Shown here one piece after another: positions 16,180 through 25,348 of a stretch of DNA of 64,000 nt (positions within the stretch are counted from its first letter, which is position 1; each line of letters starts with the position of its first letter). This DNA is from Bin55 sp963664665 (GTDB lineage Bacteria > Pseudomonadota > Gammaproteobacteria > Pseudomonadales > Azotimanducaceae): NCBI GenBank assembly GCA_963664665.2, contig CAXXMH010000004.1:1461630-1525629 (forward strand). Direction: 5' to 3'. Below the pieces are notes generated by a model. The model searched no databases. It saw only the letters and a list, made by a program, of their open reading frames with translations, and was not told the origin of the DNA. Made by a program: the position numbers and the translations under genes.

Positions 16180-17724
16180 TTAGTCAGACCTAAAAAAACC
16201 TCGGAATCGGGATTTCTGCTTCTGAAGTTCTTGGACTTGCGCAGCAGCATGTTCGGCGAGATGGAGCATCGCTTCAGTAGCTGCTGCCGACGCCTTCTCG
16301 GACGCGGCTACACTCTCCTTGAAATCACTAAATAATGCCGCTGCTTCCTGGACATAGTCGGTTGCCTTTTTCGAGCCCTCGGAGATAGACGCAAGAGACT
16401 CGCCAATCTCCTGCAACTTCGAAGCTGAACTATCTAGTTCGAGGGCAACATTGATTCGCTGGTCGAGCTCTCGCGCACTATCGACGATGCTCAGAATGGA
16501 AGTAATGCCACCCTGAAGATCTTGTACACCGCTCTTCAGTTCTCGGAGGACAGGCGCGAGATCGGTCGCGACTTGGCCGATTTGTTGTGCGTCAGAAGAG
16601 AGCTGCGTGCTAGCGCTGTTTGCCGAGTCAATTCCTAAGGAAAACTGACCAAGTTTCCCTCCAACTTCTGATATCACCGACGAGAGCGCGATGCTGCTCT
16701 CTCGAATCTGTGTGGTATTGAGGTCGGAGTTTTGCTTGATATTCTCCAGTATGGCATTGCTCGACTCTTGCAGTGTCGTGTGAAACGCTTCGAACATCGT
16801 TTGCATGTCACGGATGTAACGCTGCTGAGCGGCATCAGTCTCGTCCTGTAGGTCTTTGGCTTGGGTTGCCACCAACTCAAAACTCGATCGAAGAACTTCG
16901 AGACTTTTTCGGCTCATCTCTTCAAGATCTTGTGCGAAGCTAGTTGCACTCCTCTTCAGTGTATCTTTGAATTCAGAACTCTCGGTTCTAAGCGTTTTGC
17001 TTTGTGCTTCTAGTTGTTCTTGGACGTCGGTCGCATGAGTGCGGACAATCGTGTGAAACCTCGCAAGGGCACTCGCTCCCTGCGTTAGGTCTCGGGCAAT
17101 CAAGCCGAGGATGTGACGATTGAATGCTTGAAGATCGTCAATACTGGCATCTGACGATGGCGGGTCGGGAACGTCGGTAGGTACTGTCTCTATCGGACGG
17201 TATTGATCCGGCCGACGAGTGTCATCGGGGGCTTGCGAAGGAGACGACCCTTCTGCATACGATATGCGGTTGAGGTTTTCTCTATTGACCCGGTTCGATT
17301 TGAATGAAATCCAGCTCGGTGCTGACGTTTGACAGTTCTGAACCAGGATCCTGCCGAAGATTCCAAATACAGTTGAAGTTAGAGCAATTCCGAAATTCTC
17401 CAGTAGTAATCGGACCTGCTCAGCGCTCGTTGCCTTTACGGCATCTGCTCCAAAAAGCTCGACAAGCGCAAATATCAACGAACCTAGTGTAAAGAGCAGA
17501 CCAAGGTAGTAAACGTTGTCGCCTTCCTCCTCGGGTTCATCTTCATCATTGAACATGTAATAGAAAGCTAGCGACAAAACAACCAGTCCGGCAACTAGCG
17601 CAGCGTACCACTGATTGTCAAACTCGGTTTTCGTGTACCAGATACTCAGTCCACCGAGGAGCAGGGCAACGAAGAAACCAAGCGCATTCTTCTTTTTTTG
17701 AGTGTTACGGATCTCCTGTTGCAT
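16180..17724 (-). CDS. MotA/ExbB/ZorA-like membrane protein with long coiled-coil tail
   Basis: The 514-residue protein has four predicted membrane helices at about 14-30, 39-57, 72-91 and 106-127. The last two, GLLFTLGSLIFALVELF and VRLLLENFGIALTSTVFGIFG, have the Gly/Thr-rich pattern of MotA/TolQ/ExbB channel helices. From about 180 to 510 it is a long heptad-rich coiled coil, like the intracellular tail of ZorA in Zorya defence systems. Such proteins form pentameric proton or sodium channels with a MotB-like partner, here the next gene. The 85-base gap before it is the only sizeable space inside the cassette. Confidence 0.65.
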   Translation of the reverse strand: MQQEIRNTQKKKNALGFFVALLLGGLSIWYTKTEFDNQWYAALVAGLVVLSLAFYYMFNDEDEPEEEGDNVYYLGLLFTLGSLIFALVELFGADAVKATSAEQVRLLLENFGIALTSTVFGIFGRILVQNCQTSAPSWISFKSNRVNRENLNRISYAEGSSPSQAPDDTRRPDQYRPIETVPTDVPDPPSSDASIDDLQAFNRHILGLIARDLTQGASALARFHTIVRTHATDVQEQLEAQSKTLRTESSEFKDTLKRSATSFAQDLEEMSRKSLEVLRSSFELVATQAKDLQDETDAAQQRYIRDMQTMFEAFHTTLQESSNAILENIKQNSDLNTTQIRESSIALSSVISEVGGKLGQFSLGIDSANSASTQLSSDAQQIGQVATDLAPVLRELKSGVQDLQGGITSILSIVDSARELDQRINVALELDSSASKLQEIGESLASISEGSKKATDYVQEAAALFSDFKESVAASEKASAAATEAMLHLAEHAAAQVQELQKQKSRFRGFFRSD

Positions 17725-17809
17725 GATGACTTGGTTCGAAATGTTCGTCGCGGATCTCTAACCCGCGATTACAAGATCGCGTAGTACTCCTTCCGCGAAT
17801 CCGCTACGA

Positions 17810-18634
17810 TCAGATGGAGTCTTGAAACCTGAGATTACCGCCAGTCTCGGCAACAAACTCGGTCCACCAGTAGTAGTGATCGGCGGTTTGCCAAGATGCA
17901 TATTTAGGACGTTCGAGTCGGAATATGCTAACGTCTGCGCCGGTTAAGTCAGTCAATAGATCGCGATGGTGGAGAGCCATCTCAGAGGCCTTCGGATAGC
18001 TGCCGTAGTGAGACATCCGCGGCGAATGCTGCAGCAGATCGGAAAAGAGAACGATGTGTACCTTGAAGTCGGAATTACCGAGTTTTCCCGGCACGTGACG
18101 AGCAGCGAGGACGCCGAGCGTCTCGATGATAGGTGATGTTGATCGCGAATTGACAGTGTCGTGCGGCACGGGTGCTTTAAATTTGTCGTTGAAACTATCC
18201 CAATCTCGTTCGGCGAATTTTCTGCCTTGACGAATATCGTCGCGCCACGTACGGTCATTGAAGTCCATGCCCGGCCGACAGATTTCGATGTGACGCGCTG
18301 GATCCCCTGGATCTTCAGTCAATTCGTACACTAAGAGTAGCTCTTCAGGACCGAGCGGCATTGCGCTCTTTGGGTCCGTCGCATGGTCGAAGAAACGGAT
18401 CAACGTTTCTTTGTGTTTTGCGCTAAACGGATCGCTTGTATCTATCAACAACAGGGTTGCGCCTACGGGTCCGGACTGTTTCGGACAAAGTCGATCGTCC
18501 AACTCAGCAGGTTCGGTTCCGACTTGGTAGAAAGCGATCACGCCAATGAGAAGCGCCCCGCCTACACCGATCGGCCATTTAAGTGCTTGTCGGTTCGCTT
18601 TCGCACGATTCGCTGCGCGCTCTTTTGCTCTCAT
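17810..18634 (-). CDS. Membrane-anchored VWA-like protein
   Basis: The 274-residue protein starts at ATG 18634 inside an ATGA overlap with the gene before it. A basic N-terminus and one membrane helix (about 20-38) are followed by an alpha/beta domain with von Willebrand A features: a first strand TLLLIDTSDPFS (61-71, with a partial MIDAS DxS), an STSP segment at about 165-168 that could give the MIDAS Thr/Ser, and a later strand KVHIVLFSDLLQHS (191-204). The expected DxSxS is incomplete (DTSDP), so metal binding is uncertain. VWA proteins commonly act as adaptors in multi-protein assemblies, which fits its place in a channel-like cassette. Confidence 0.6.
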   Translation of the reverse strand: MRAKERAANRAKANRQALKWPIGVGGALLIGVIAFYQVGTEPAELDDRLCPKQSGPVGATLLLIDTSDPFSAKHKETLIRFFDHATDPKSAMPLGPEELLLVYELTEDPGDPARHIEICRPGMDFNDRTWRDDIRQGRKFAERDWDSFNDKFKAPVPHDTVNSRSTSPIIETLGVLAARHVPGKLGNSDFKVHIVLFSDLLQHSPRMSHYGSYPKASEMALHHRDLLTDLTGADVSIFRLERPKYASWQTADHYYWWTEFVAETGGNLRFQDSI

Positions 18635-20073
18635 TCTGTCGGTGGCGAGTGCGAGTCGGCGACATACTCTAGTATTTCATGCCGATTTCGCGAATTCTGG
18701 TATGTCTCTTCGACGCGCTTAAAACCAGCCTCTGTGCGTGCAGAAATGTCACCCCATTTAAAAGATTCAGGCACATCAATGTCAGGTTTTTGAAACTCTT
18801 CCTCATCAAGTTTCAATACGTCATCAAAGAATTGAGGCGGATGCGTGGATCGCGCCTCTAAATTCGCGTCTCGGTATGCTGCGAGCAAATAGGCCAAATC
18901 GTTGTTATATTGACGGAGATTTGGAAGGTAGTCGTCACGAATGGTCTTAATCGAGTCCAGTACGTTCTGCCAACTTGCTCGATCTAAGTCGTACCGACTC
19001 TTGAATTCCTCGATTTGTAACTTAGTCTCGTCGCGCTTGGTTTTGAGCGCGTCCAAGTAAGGTGCTAATTCTTGTTGATAGTTATCGCGCAATTCTTCAT
19101 CTTTTCGATGCAATTTTCCAAAACCTGGATAGCGGTCGTCGCTGGAGTACGACTTGTAAGCGGTGATAACAAAAACGGCTATACCCACGAACGCAAGACC
19201 CGCAGACTGCAAACTCTCCCAAGGTAACGGCGTTTCAGTTAATTTTCCGAACGCGATAGCAAACGCTTGATCGGGTGCTTCAAGATTTCCTGCTGCTTCT
19301 GCGAGAACATACACGTCGCGTATATGTCCAGCTGTGACATTCCAAATCAGTGTAGTGAGTACTAATGTCGCGAATGCGAAAAAATTGACAAATTTGATTG
19401 ACCTAACGACATGGTTCGTAAACTGCCACACTCGACCGGCGCCGAAACCAATCAGGATATTCACGGCTGTGAGAATGACAGCGATCATCCAGCCCTCGAT
19501 AATGCCGCCTCGTGTCACGCTGCCGAGGAGATTTGCGCCCACAAAACTCTCAGCTATCGCCGCCACGAAGACCCACATCCAGTGAGCGAGTTGATTGTTG
19601 GGGTAGTCGGCCACGCGAGTGAGCTTGTTTTCCGTCTTGAATCGACTCAGCTCTTTTTCCATCGCTTCATGTTCGGAGCGTAGAGATTTCAGGTCGACTA
19701 ACGCTTCGTCAGTCATTGATTCGAGGTTGTGACACTCTTGGTCAACCATCGCGTCAAGGGTTATCTCGGGGTTTTCGTTCTCCCAATGGCTAGTGAAATG
19801 GTTTAGAGTAGCGAGTTGAGCATCAAGGTACTTTCGGACTTCGTTCTTACAGTCCAATGCTCTCTGGTTAACGAAATCCAATATGTGCCGGTACTCGCTA
19901 TCAGGCTGTGTTTCGGACGAATCGGGTTGTTCGATTTTCCCGCGCTGCGTTCCTTTCTCGCGAATGCCCTCTGCTTCTAGCCAAGCTTCGGTGTTCAAAC
20001 GAACATAAGCACCTTTGCTTCGATCGAATCCTTTATCGGCACCTGTTGTGGTGCGCGATCGTATTTCGTTCAT
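18631..20073 (-). CDS. Four-helix membrane protein with flanking coiled coils
   Basis: This is the first gene of the four-gene cassette (ATG 20073, 480 residues). A polar N-terminus and a helical/coiled-coil region (about 60-150) precede four predicted membrane helices at about 162-185, 193-216, 227-247 and 287-307. A second coiled coil covers about 320-400 (KDEELRDNYQQELAPYLDAL, KTKRDETKLQIEEFKSRYDL), and the C-terminus is acidic. I do not recognise a family. Its 4-bp overlap with the VWA-like gene and its co-direction with the MotA/MotB-like genes imply a common complex. No nuclease, helicase or other effector motif is visible. Confidence 0.6.
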   Translation of the reverse strand: MNEIRSRTTTGADKGFDRSKGAYVRLNTEAWLEAEGIREKGTQRGKIEQPDSSETQPDSEYRHILDFVNQRALDCKNEVRKYLDAQLATLNHFTSHWENENPEITLDAMVDQECHNLESMTDEALVDLKSLRSEHEAMEKELSRFKTENKLTRVADYPNNQLAHWMWVFVAAIAESFVGANLLGSVTRGGIIEGWMIAVILTAVNILIGFGAGRVWQFTNHVVRSIKFVNFFAFATLVLTTLIWNVTAGHIRDVYVLAEAAGNLEAPDQAFAIAFGKLTETPLPWESLQSAGLAFVGIAVFVITAYKSYSSDDRYPGFGKLHRKDEELRDNYQQELAPYLDALKTKRDETKLQIEEFKSRYDLDRASWQNVLDSIKTIRDDYLPNLRQYNNDLAYLLAAYRDANLEARSTHPPQFFDDVLKLDEEEFQKPDIDVPESFKWGDISARTEAGFKRVEETYQNSRNRHEILEYVADSHSPPTE

Positions 20074-20458
20074 GTATGAATTCGAAAAATGAGATTCCGA
20101 AATAATGAATCGCGACCAGCTTCGGGATCTTCTCGAGGAAGAGCGGCCGGTACCCTAACAGATTCGGATTTGGCAAACTTCCAAATGTTCACGCTCATGT
20201 TCATGTATGTTACACGAGCAGGCTTTCGAGCCAACATGGATGAGTGGCCAATATATCAATCAAGCTACAAGCAAATGTGGCATTGAAACTGTCCGTGAGT
20301 CCTGGAGTAGCACACGACCACGAGTGGATCGATCGTCTCAGAACCAGTTGCGCTGAATCATCGCGACTACCAATCTATAACTCAAAAAACGGTACGTTTA
20401 TATCTAGATATTTGATTGCGTTCATATCAGAAACGGTAAGCAAATTTGAGCACTCACA
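20074..20458. other. Intergenic stretch upstream of the cassette
   Basis: No gene is supported here. A short plus-strand frame at 20105 (MNRDQLRDLLEEERPVP) ends after 17 codons, and a longer frame at 20089-20286 has no recognisable content. The promoter of the minus-strand four-gene cassette should lie within it, but I cannot point to a convincing box. Confidence 0.5.
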
Positions 20459-20818
20459 TCACTGTAGCCTCTGACGTAGCTCGAATCCATTGCCTTCGCA
20501 ATCTCTTACGGATGCAACGCGGACGGGAACGAAATCATCTGGCTCCCGTAACTCCCATAGTTCGCCTCCAAAGGATTCGATTCTGGCTTGCATCTCTTCG
20601 ATGTCATCGACCATGAAATTGAGTCCGGCGTGCGGAATCGGGTTTTCACCCATATCGTGACCGAGGATATGGAGTGCTAGTTTGATAGTCCCGAAATCCA
20701 GCTCTGTCCATCCGGGAGACGAGAACAAAACTGGTGCTTCAAATACATCACGGTAAAAGCGCGTCGCTCGATCCATATCTCGAACGTAATGGATCACCAT
20801 CGGCTCACGAGTCTTCAT
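20459..20818 (-). CDS. VOC/glyoxalase-superfamily protein
   Basis: The 119-residue protein shows the paired beta-alpha-beta-beta-beta pattern of vicinal-oxygen-chelate proteins: PMVIHYVRDMDRATRFYRDV in the first half and HAGLNFMVDDIEEMQARIES in the second, ending with SVRDCEGNGFELRQ. Putative metal ligands are His10 or His51 and Glu115 (the 'DPEGNxxEL' position). The substrate cannot be told; family members include glyoxalase I, dioxygenases and antibiotic-resistance proteins. Its ATG overlaps the alaA stop by ATGA. Confidence 0.82.
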   Translation of the reverse strand: MKTREPMVIHYVRDMDRATRFYRDVFEAPVLFSSPGWTELDFGTIKLALHILGHDMGENPIPHAGLNFMVDDIEEMQARIESFGGELWELREPDDFVPVRVASVRDCEGNGFELRQRLQ

Positions 20819-22083
20819 GATGGGTGCTGCTGATACGTCTTTAGGAATTCGCCAACCTCGGAAATCGCGTAAGTAAGTTCGTCGCGTGGCGGCAGAAAAA
20901 CGATTCGAAAATGGTCGGGGTCAGGATAGTTGAAGGCTGTGCCTTGGACTATCAGAATGTGCCGTTCGTGGAGCAAATCGAAGACAAACTGCTCATCGTC
21001 CAGAATATTGAACTTCTTAATATCGATCTTCGGGAACAGGTACAGTGCACCCTTGGGCTTAACGCAACTCACGCCTTCAATCGCGGTCAGTCCTTCCCAC
21101 GCACGATTACGCTGTGCGTATAGGTCGCCGCCCGGTTGAGTCAATGCAACAATTGATTGGTATCCACTCAATGCAGACTCAATGCCATGCTGAGACGGCA
21201 CGTTCGCACAGAGACGCATAGCCGCGAGTACGTTGATTCCTTCAATGTAGTCCCGTGCAAGGTGTTTTGGACCGGAAATGATCATCCAACCCGATCGGAA
21301 ACCAGCGGCTCGATAGGTCTTGGATAGTCCATCAAACGTAAGTACCAGGACGTCCTCGTCGATCGACCCGCATGGGATGTACTCAGCGTCTTCGTACGTG
21401 ATTTTGGAGTAGATCTCGTCCGCCAGGACAATCAGTGCATTTTTTCTGGCCCAGCCCAGCATGTCTTCGAGGAGTGGTCGGCTATACACCGCGCCGGTGG
21501 GGTTGTTTGGGTTGATCACGACGATAGCGACAGTTCGGTTTGTCGTCTTGCTGCGGATATCCGCCATATCCGGTTGCCAATCTGCTTGTTCATCGCATCG
21601 GTAGTGAACCGGAACACCGCCTGCTAACCTCACGGCGGCTGACCAGAGCGGGTAGTCCGGTGTGGGTACGAGGACTTCGTCGCCTGTGTTGAGCAGCCCC
21701 TGCATCGACATGACAATGAGCTCACTGACGCCGTTCCCAAGGTAGATGTCTTCCATATTGACATCTGGGATTCCTATCCGGGTCGCTTCTTGCTCAACCG
21801 CTGCGCGAGCTGAAGTAATCCCTTTGGCATCCGCGTAGCCTTGCGACGCGCCGAGATTCTGTGCGACGGCTCGCGCAACCCCCTCGGGCGTAAGAAATCC
21901 AAAAGGCGCTGGGTTGCCGATATTCAGTTTTAGGATAGTCGTGCCAGCATCTTCGATCCGCTTTGCTTCGTCCATAACAGGACCGCGGATGTCATAGCAA
22001 ACATCGGCTAATTTGGTGGACTTACTGTAATGGCGTACAGGGTCTTTTGATACGACCAGTTCTGGTCGAGGGTTCGGTTTCAC
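20815..22083 (-). CDS. alaA: AlaA-type alanine aminotransferase
   Basis: The 422-residue class I PLP-dependent aminotransferase starts at GTG 22083. Visible motifs are LKLNIGNPAPFGF, YLGNGVSELIVM, VPTPDYPLWSAA, INPNNPTGAVYS, IVLADEIYSKITY and the PLP-lysine segment FDGLSKTYRAAGFRSGW. This combination, with 'SKTYRAAGFR' and 'GNPAPFGF', is typical of AlaA/YfbQ, which makes alanine from pyruvate and glutamate. Length agrees with the family (about 405). It is transcribed with the small VOC gene and divergently from msrB. Confidence 0.88.
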   Translation of the reverse strand: MKPNPRPELVVSKDPVRHYSKSTKLADVCYDIRGPVMDEAKRIEDAGTTILKLNIGNPAPFGFLTPEGVARAVAQNLGASQGYADAKGITSARAAVEQEATRIGIPDVNMEDIYLGNGVSELIVMSMQGLLNTGDEVLVPTPDYPLWSAAVRLAGGVPVHYRCDEQADWQPDMADIRSKTTNRTVAIVVINPNNPTGAVYSRPLLEDMLGWARKNALIVLADEIYSKITYEDAEYIPCGSIDEDVLVLTFDGLSKTYRAAGFRSGWMIISGPKHLARDYIEGINVLAAMRLCANVPSQHGIESALSGYQSIVALTQPGGDLYAQRNRAWEGLTAIEGVSCVKPKGALYLFPKIDIKKFNILDDEQFVFDLLHERHILIVQGTAFNYPDPDHFRIVFLPPRDELTYAISEVGEFLKTYQQHPS

Positions 22084-22145
22084 CGCCTATTCGCCATATT
22101 GTCCTTCGTAAAATTTGACTACCTTGCGCCAGGAAAATTTTAGCA

Positions 22146-22565
22146 ATGCAGGATATTAAGAAGCCTAAGGTAAAGAAAACAAACGAAGAGTGGCGTAAGG
22201 AGTTATCCGATTACGAATATCAGATCACGCGCGAAGCGGCGACAGAAGCGCCATTTACAGGCGAATATACCAACACCAAGACAGAGGGCACGTACGTGTG
22301 TCGTTGCTGTGGTGAACCGCTGTTCTCGTCAGATTCCAAGTATGACTCCGGGTCTGGATGGCCTAGTTTTTATGAGCCGATAGATTTCGAGAACGTTGAA
22401 ACCAAGGTCGACCGAAGTCACTTCATGGTCCGGACCGAAGCGATGTGTTCTAACTGTGACGCGCATCTTGGCCATGTATTTCCAGATGGTCCGATGCCGA
22501 CGGGTCAACGTTGGTGTATGAACTCCGCTTCTCTGAAGTTAGAGGAAAAAGGCGAGGAACCGTAA
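22146..22565 (+). CDS. msrB: Peptide-methionine (R)-S-oxide reductase MsrB
   Basis: The 139-residue protein has all MsrB hallmarks: zinc-site pairs Cys52/Cys55 (YVCRCCGEPLF) and Cys101/Cys104 (MCSNCDAHLGHVF), the SGSGWPSFYEP loop, and the catalytic Cys124 in RWCMNSASL. It reduces the R form of methionine sulfoxide using thioredoxin. It is a stand-alone MsrB with no msrA next to it, and is divergent from alaA across about 60 bases. The stop is followed at once by the palindrome GGCGCTAGCGCC. Confidence 0.95.
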   Translation: MQDIKKPKVKKTNEEWRKELSDYEYQITREAATEAPFTGEYTNTKTEGTYVCRCCGEPLFSSDSKYDSGSGWPSFYEPIDFENVETKVDRSHFMVRTEAMCSNCDAHLGHVFPDGPMPTGQRWCMNSASLKLEEKGEEP

Positions 22566-22633
22566 GGCGCTAGCGCCGCACGATTGTCTTGTAATGGCAT
22601 CCAATCGCTCATAGCTCATACTAGTTGGAGCTG

Positions 22634-22664
22634 TACTTCCAATTAGTTGAACCAGTTGGAAGTA
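22634..22664. other. Perfect 9-bp inverted repeat (stem-loop) downstream of msrB
   Basis: TACTTCCAA and TTGGAAGTA are exact inverted copies separated by 13 bases. They lie between the convergent msrB and ggt genes. No T-run follows, so it is not a standard intrinsic terminator, but it could mark a transcript end. Confidence 0.35.
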
Positions 22665-22805
22665 GGGGACAAATTGGCCATCGTTGATTTCTAGGATTAC
22701 CGCCTACGCATAGCGCCTAATTTCTTGGTGTAGTCAAGATCAGTGTCGAACCTGCTTGTCTTCATGTCGTTTGACGAAGTTCTTGATCGATAGCAACGTA
22801 TCTCG

Positions 22806-24404
22806 TCAGAAACCAAGTGCACAACCTTCCTTGCGATGATCTGACGCCGCACAGTACCCATCGTCAAGTCGACAAATCAATTGTGCCCCGCCGAACCGGT
22901 GTTCCTCACTCTCGATCGTTACGTTGTGTCCACGGTCCAGTAGGTCGGAGGCTACCGAAGGTTCTACGCCCCTTTCTAAAACGACGTCGAAATCTTGTGT
23001 GACGTGCCATCTCGGAGCATCTGAGGCCGCTTGTGGGTTTTGCTGATGGTCGAATATGCGACTCACCATTTGTACATGACCTTGGTGTTGCATGTGCCCG
23101 CCCATCACGCCAAAGGCTGCGAGCGGTTCATTGTTCAGGTCCGTGACGAAGCCTGGAATGATTGTGTGAAATGGCCGTTTGGCGCCCGCGACTTGATTGG
23201 GATGACCTTCGGCTAAAACGAAGCCTGCGCCACGGTTTTGCATCGCAATCCCCGTGCCTTCGATCACCACACCAGATCCAAAACCCATGTAGTTGGACTG
23301 TATGTAGGAAACCATCACGCCGGATTCGTCAGCGGCGGCAAGATAAACCGTGTCATGGCTGACAGGAAGCGACACGGGAGGCAAATCGGCGGCTATTGCT
23401 CCGATTGTGGAAGCGGCTCGACGAAGAGATTCTTCGTCGAGTAGCTCGTCAGAAGAAACGAACTTCGCCATGCTGTCGAGATCGGCGATGTGGTCACATG
23501 CCGCACGAATTGCGATCTTCATTGCTTCAACTTGAACGTGGATCCAATCGGCAGAATCCGGTTGCATGTTGGCGACCTTCGTGTGCCTAAGCATGCCGAG
23601 CGCTATCAAAGCCGCCAATCCCTGTCCACTAGGGGGCAGTTCATGCAGCCGTACATCGTGGTAGTCGATGGAAAGTGGTTCCTGCCAGATACCCTGATGG
23701 TTTGCAAGATCTTGCGCGGTAATACAACCGCCTTCCGCCGTCGATTGAGCTTCGATCGCTTCCGCTAAGGCTCCGCGATAGAACGTTTCGCCGTTTGTTT
23801 GCGCGATATCAATTAATGTGTCTGCGAGCTCGGTTCTCGCATACAGCTCGCCAGCTCTCGGTGCGCGACCCCCTTTGCAGAAGTGTCTTTGAAAAGGTTC
23901 GAACTCGTTGAATATTTCAGCACTGCGTTGCCAAAGCGGGGCAGTTTTATGGCCAACGTGAAAACCCTTTCGCGCATACTCAATCGCACTTTCGAACAAG
24001 CGTTCAAACGGCACACGACCGAAACGTTCGTGCAAATCTACCCAAGTTTGCACGGCGCCGGGAACGGTTACGGCATCCCATCCATGAATGGGCATTCCGT
24101 CGTAGTTCTTGAACCTTGACGGGTGCCATGCCTGAGGTGAACGTCCCGATCCGGTGTAACCGTGAAGCCGCTCACCATCGAATACTTGCGCGAACGCGTC
24201 GCTACCGACCCCGTTATTACAGGGTTCGACAACGGTCAAAGTAATCGCAGCAGCAAGGATGGCATCGACAGCATTGCCTCCATCGTGCAATATGCGAATC
24301 CCGGCTTGTGACGCAAGCGGCTGGGACGTTGCTACGACGTTTCGAGCGATTACCGGCGCTCTTCTCGAAGCATACGGAAAGTCCCAACGAAAGCGCGCAG
24401 ACAT
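22806..24404 (-). CDS. Gamma-glutamyltransferase family protein
   Basis: The 532-residue protein has the Ntn-hydrolase layout of gamma-glutamyltransferases: GGNAVDAILAAAITLTVVEP, GVGSDAFAQVFDG, and the autoprocessing region SHDTVYLAAADESGVMVSYI with the new N-terminal threonine in HDT. GAGFVLAEGHPNQVAG and FGVMGGHMQHQGHVQ follow as expected. There is no obvious signal peptide, unlike periplasmic Ggt, so this may be the cytoplasmic ggt-like/YwrD branch, whose substrate is often not glutathione. It converges with msrB. Confidence 0.88.
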   Translation of the reverse strand: MSARFRWDFPYASRRAPVIARNVVATSQPLASQAGIRILHDGGNAVDAILAAAITLTVVEPCNNGVGSDAFAQVFDGERLHGYTGSGRSPQAWHPSRFKNYDGMPIHGWDAVTVPGAVQTWVDLHERFGRVPFERLFESAIEYARKGFHVGHKTAPLWQRSAEIFNEFEPFQRHFCKGGRAPRAGELYARTELADTLIDIAQTNGETFYRGALAEAIEAQSTAEGGCITAQDLANHQGIWQEPLSIDYHDVRLHELPPSGQGLAALIALGMLRHTKVANMQPDSADWIHVQVEAMKIAIRAACDHIADLDSMAKFVSSDELLDEESLRRAASTIGAIAADLPPVSLPVSHDTVYLAAADESGVMVSYIQSNYMGFGSGVVIEGTGIAMQNRGAGFVLAEGHPNQVAGAKRPFHTIIPGFVTDLNNEPLAAFGVMGGHMQHQGHVQMVSRIFDHQQNPQAASDAPRWHVTQDFDVVLERGVEPSVASDLLDRGHNVTIESEEHRFGGAQLICRLDDGYCAASDHRKEGCALGF

Positions 24405-24520
24405 GGTGCTAAAAAAGCGCGTTGCTAAACAAGCTGTCTAGTTCGCGAGAGTAGGCGAGTTTGTAGGCTAGCGTAAATCGGAAATTCTTGAATCCCGATC
24501 TGTAAGTCCCTCGCTTAGCG

Positions 24521-25291
24521 CTACCGCCCTTTCCAGTTCGGTGGACGCTTCTCAGAAAACGCACGCGGACCTTCGACGAAGTCTTCACTACTAGATAGTG
24601 CACGAACACTATCGTACGGTACTTTCATAGATCCTTCGAGAGAATCCATGGACAAGCTCTGATAGACAACATCCTTGCTTGCGCGAATGGAAAGAGGCGC
24701 GCATTCAAGAATCATTTCAACCCAGCGATGCGTCTCTGCCATGAGTTCGTCATGTGGCACAACCGCGTTAACAAACCCTAGCTCCATGCCTTCTTGCGGC
24801 GACACATGCCGACCAGTCAGGATCATCCCCAAAGCGCGTTTGACCCCGATCTGGCGAGGAAGGCGTTGTAGTCCACCTGCGAGCGCGGCCAAGCCCACTT
24901 TTGGTTCTGGCAGCGCGAAGACTGCGCGATCTGACGCAATAATCAAATCACAGGCAAGCGCGATTTCGAATCCGCCTCCCATCGACACGCCATTGACCGC
25001 GGCGACCACTGGTTTCGAGAGATCAAAGCGTGAAGTCAGTCCGCCAAACCCTCGCGGCGTGGCGACGCGTTCACCGCCTTCCGCCTGATGCCGAAGGTCA
25101 TTACCAGCACTAAATCCACGCCCTTCGCCCGTGATGATCGCCACCCACATATCGTCATCTGCTGCAAAGGCGTCGAAAACCTCGCCTAATTCAGCATTCG
25201 CCGGTGGGTGCAACGCGTTCAATCGTTCGGGACGGTTAATGGTTACCGTAAAGATGTGGTCTTTTTGATCGACCTTACAGAACTCTGGCAT
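24521..25291 (-). CDS. Enoyl-CoA hydratase/crotonase family protein
   Basis: The 256-residue crotonase starts at ATG 25291 after AAGGAT. The oxyanion-hole segments are EGRGFSAGNDLRH and VNGVSMGGGFEIALACD. Both glutamates expected of a true hydratase seem present, in GGGFEIAL and FALPEPKVGL. These enzymes hydrate enoyl-CoAs in fatty-acid or amino-acid degradation; the specific substrate is unknown. It stands between the ggt-like gene and the symporter gene, all on the minus strand, but not tightly coupled. Confidence 0.88.
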   Translation of the reverse strand: MPEFCKVDQKDHIFTVTINRPERLNALHPPANAELGEVFDAFAADDDMWVAIITGEGRGFSAGNDLRHQAEGGERVATPRGFGGLTSRFDLSKPVVAAVNGVSMGGGFEIALACDLIIASDRAVFALPEPKVGLAALAGGLQRLPRQIGVKRALGMILTGRHVSPQEGMELGFVNAVVPHDELMAETHRWVEMILECAPLSIRASKDVVYQSLSMDSLEGSMKVPYDSVRALSSSEDFVEGPRAFSEKRPPNWKGR

Positions 25292-25348
25292 AGGAATCCT
25301 TATCGCGAGTTACATGAAGTGATTCGTTGAGATTTTATTGAGAGGTGC

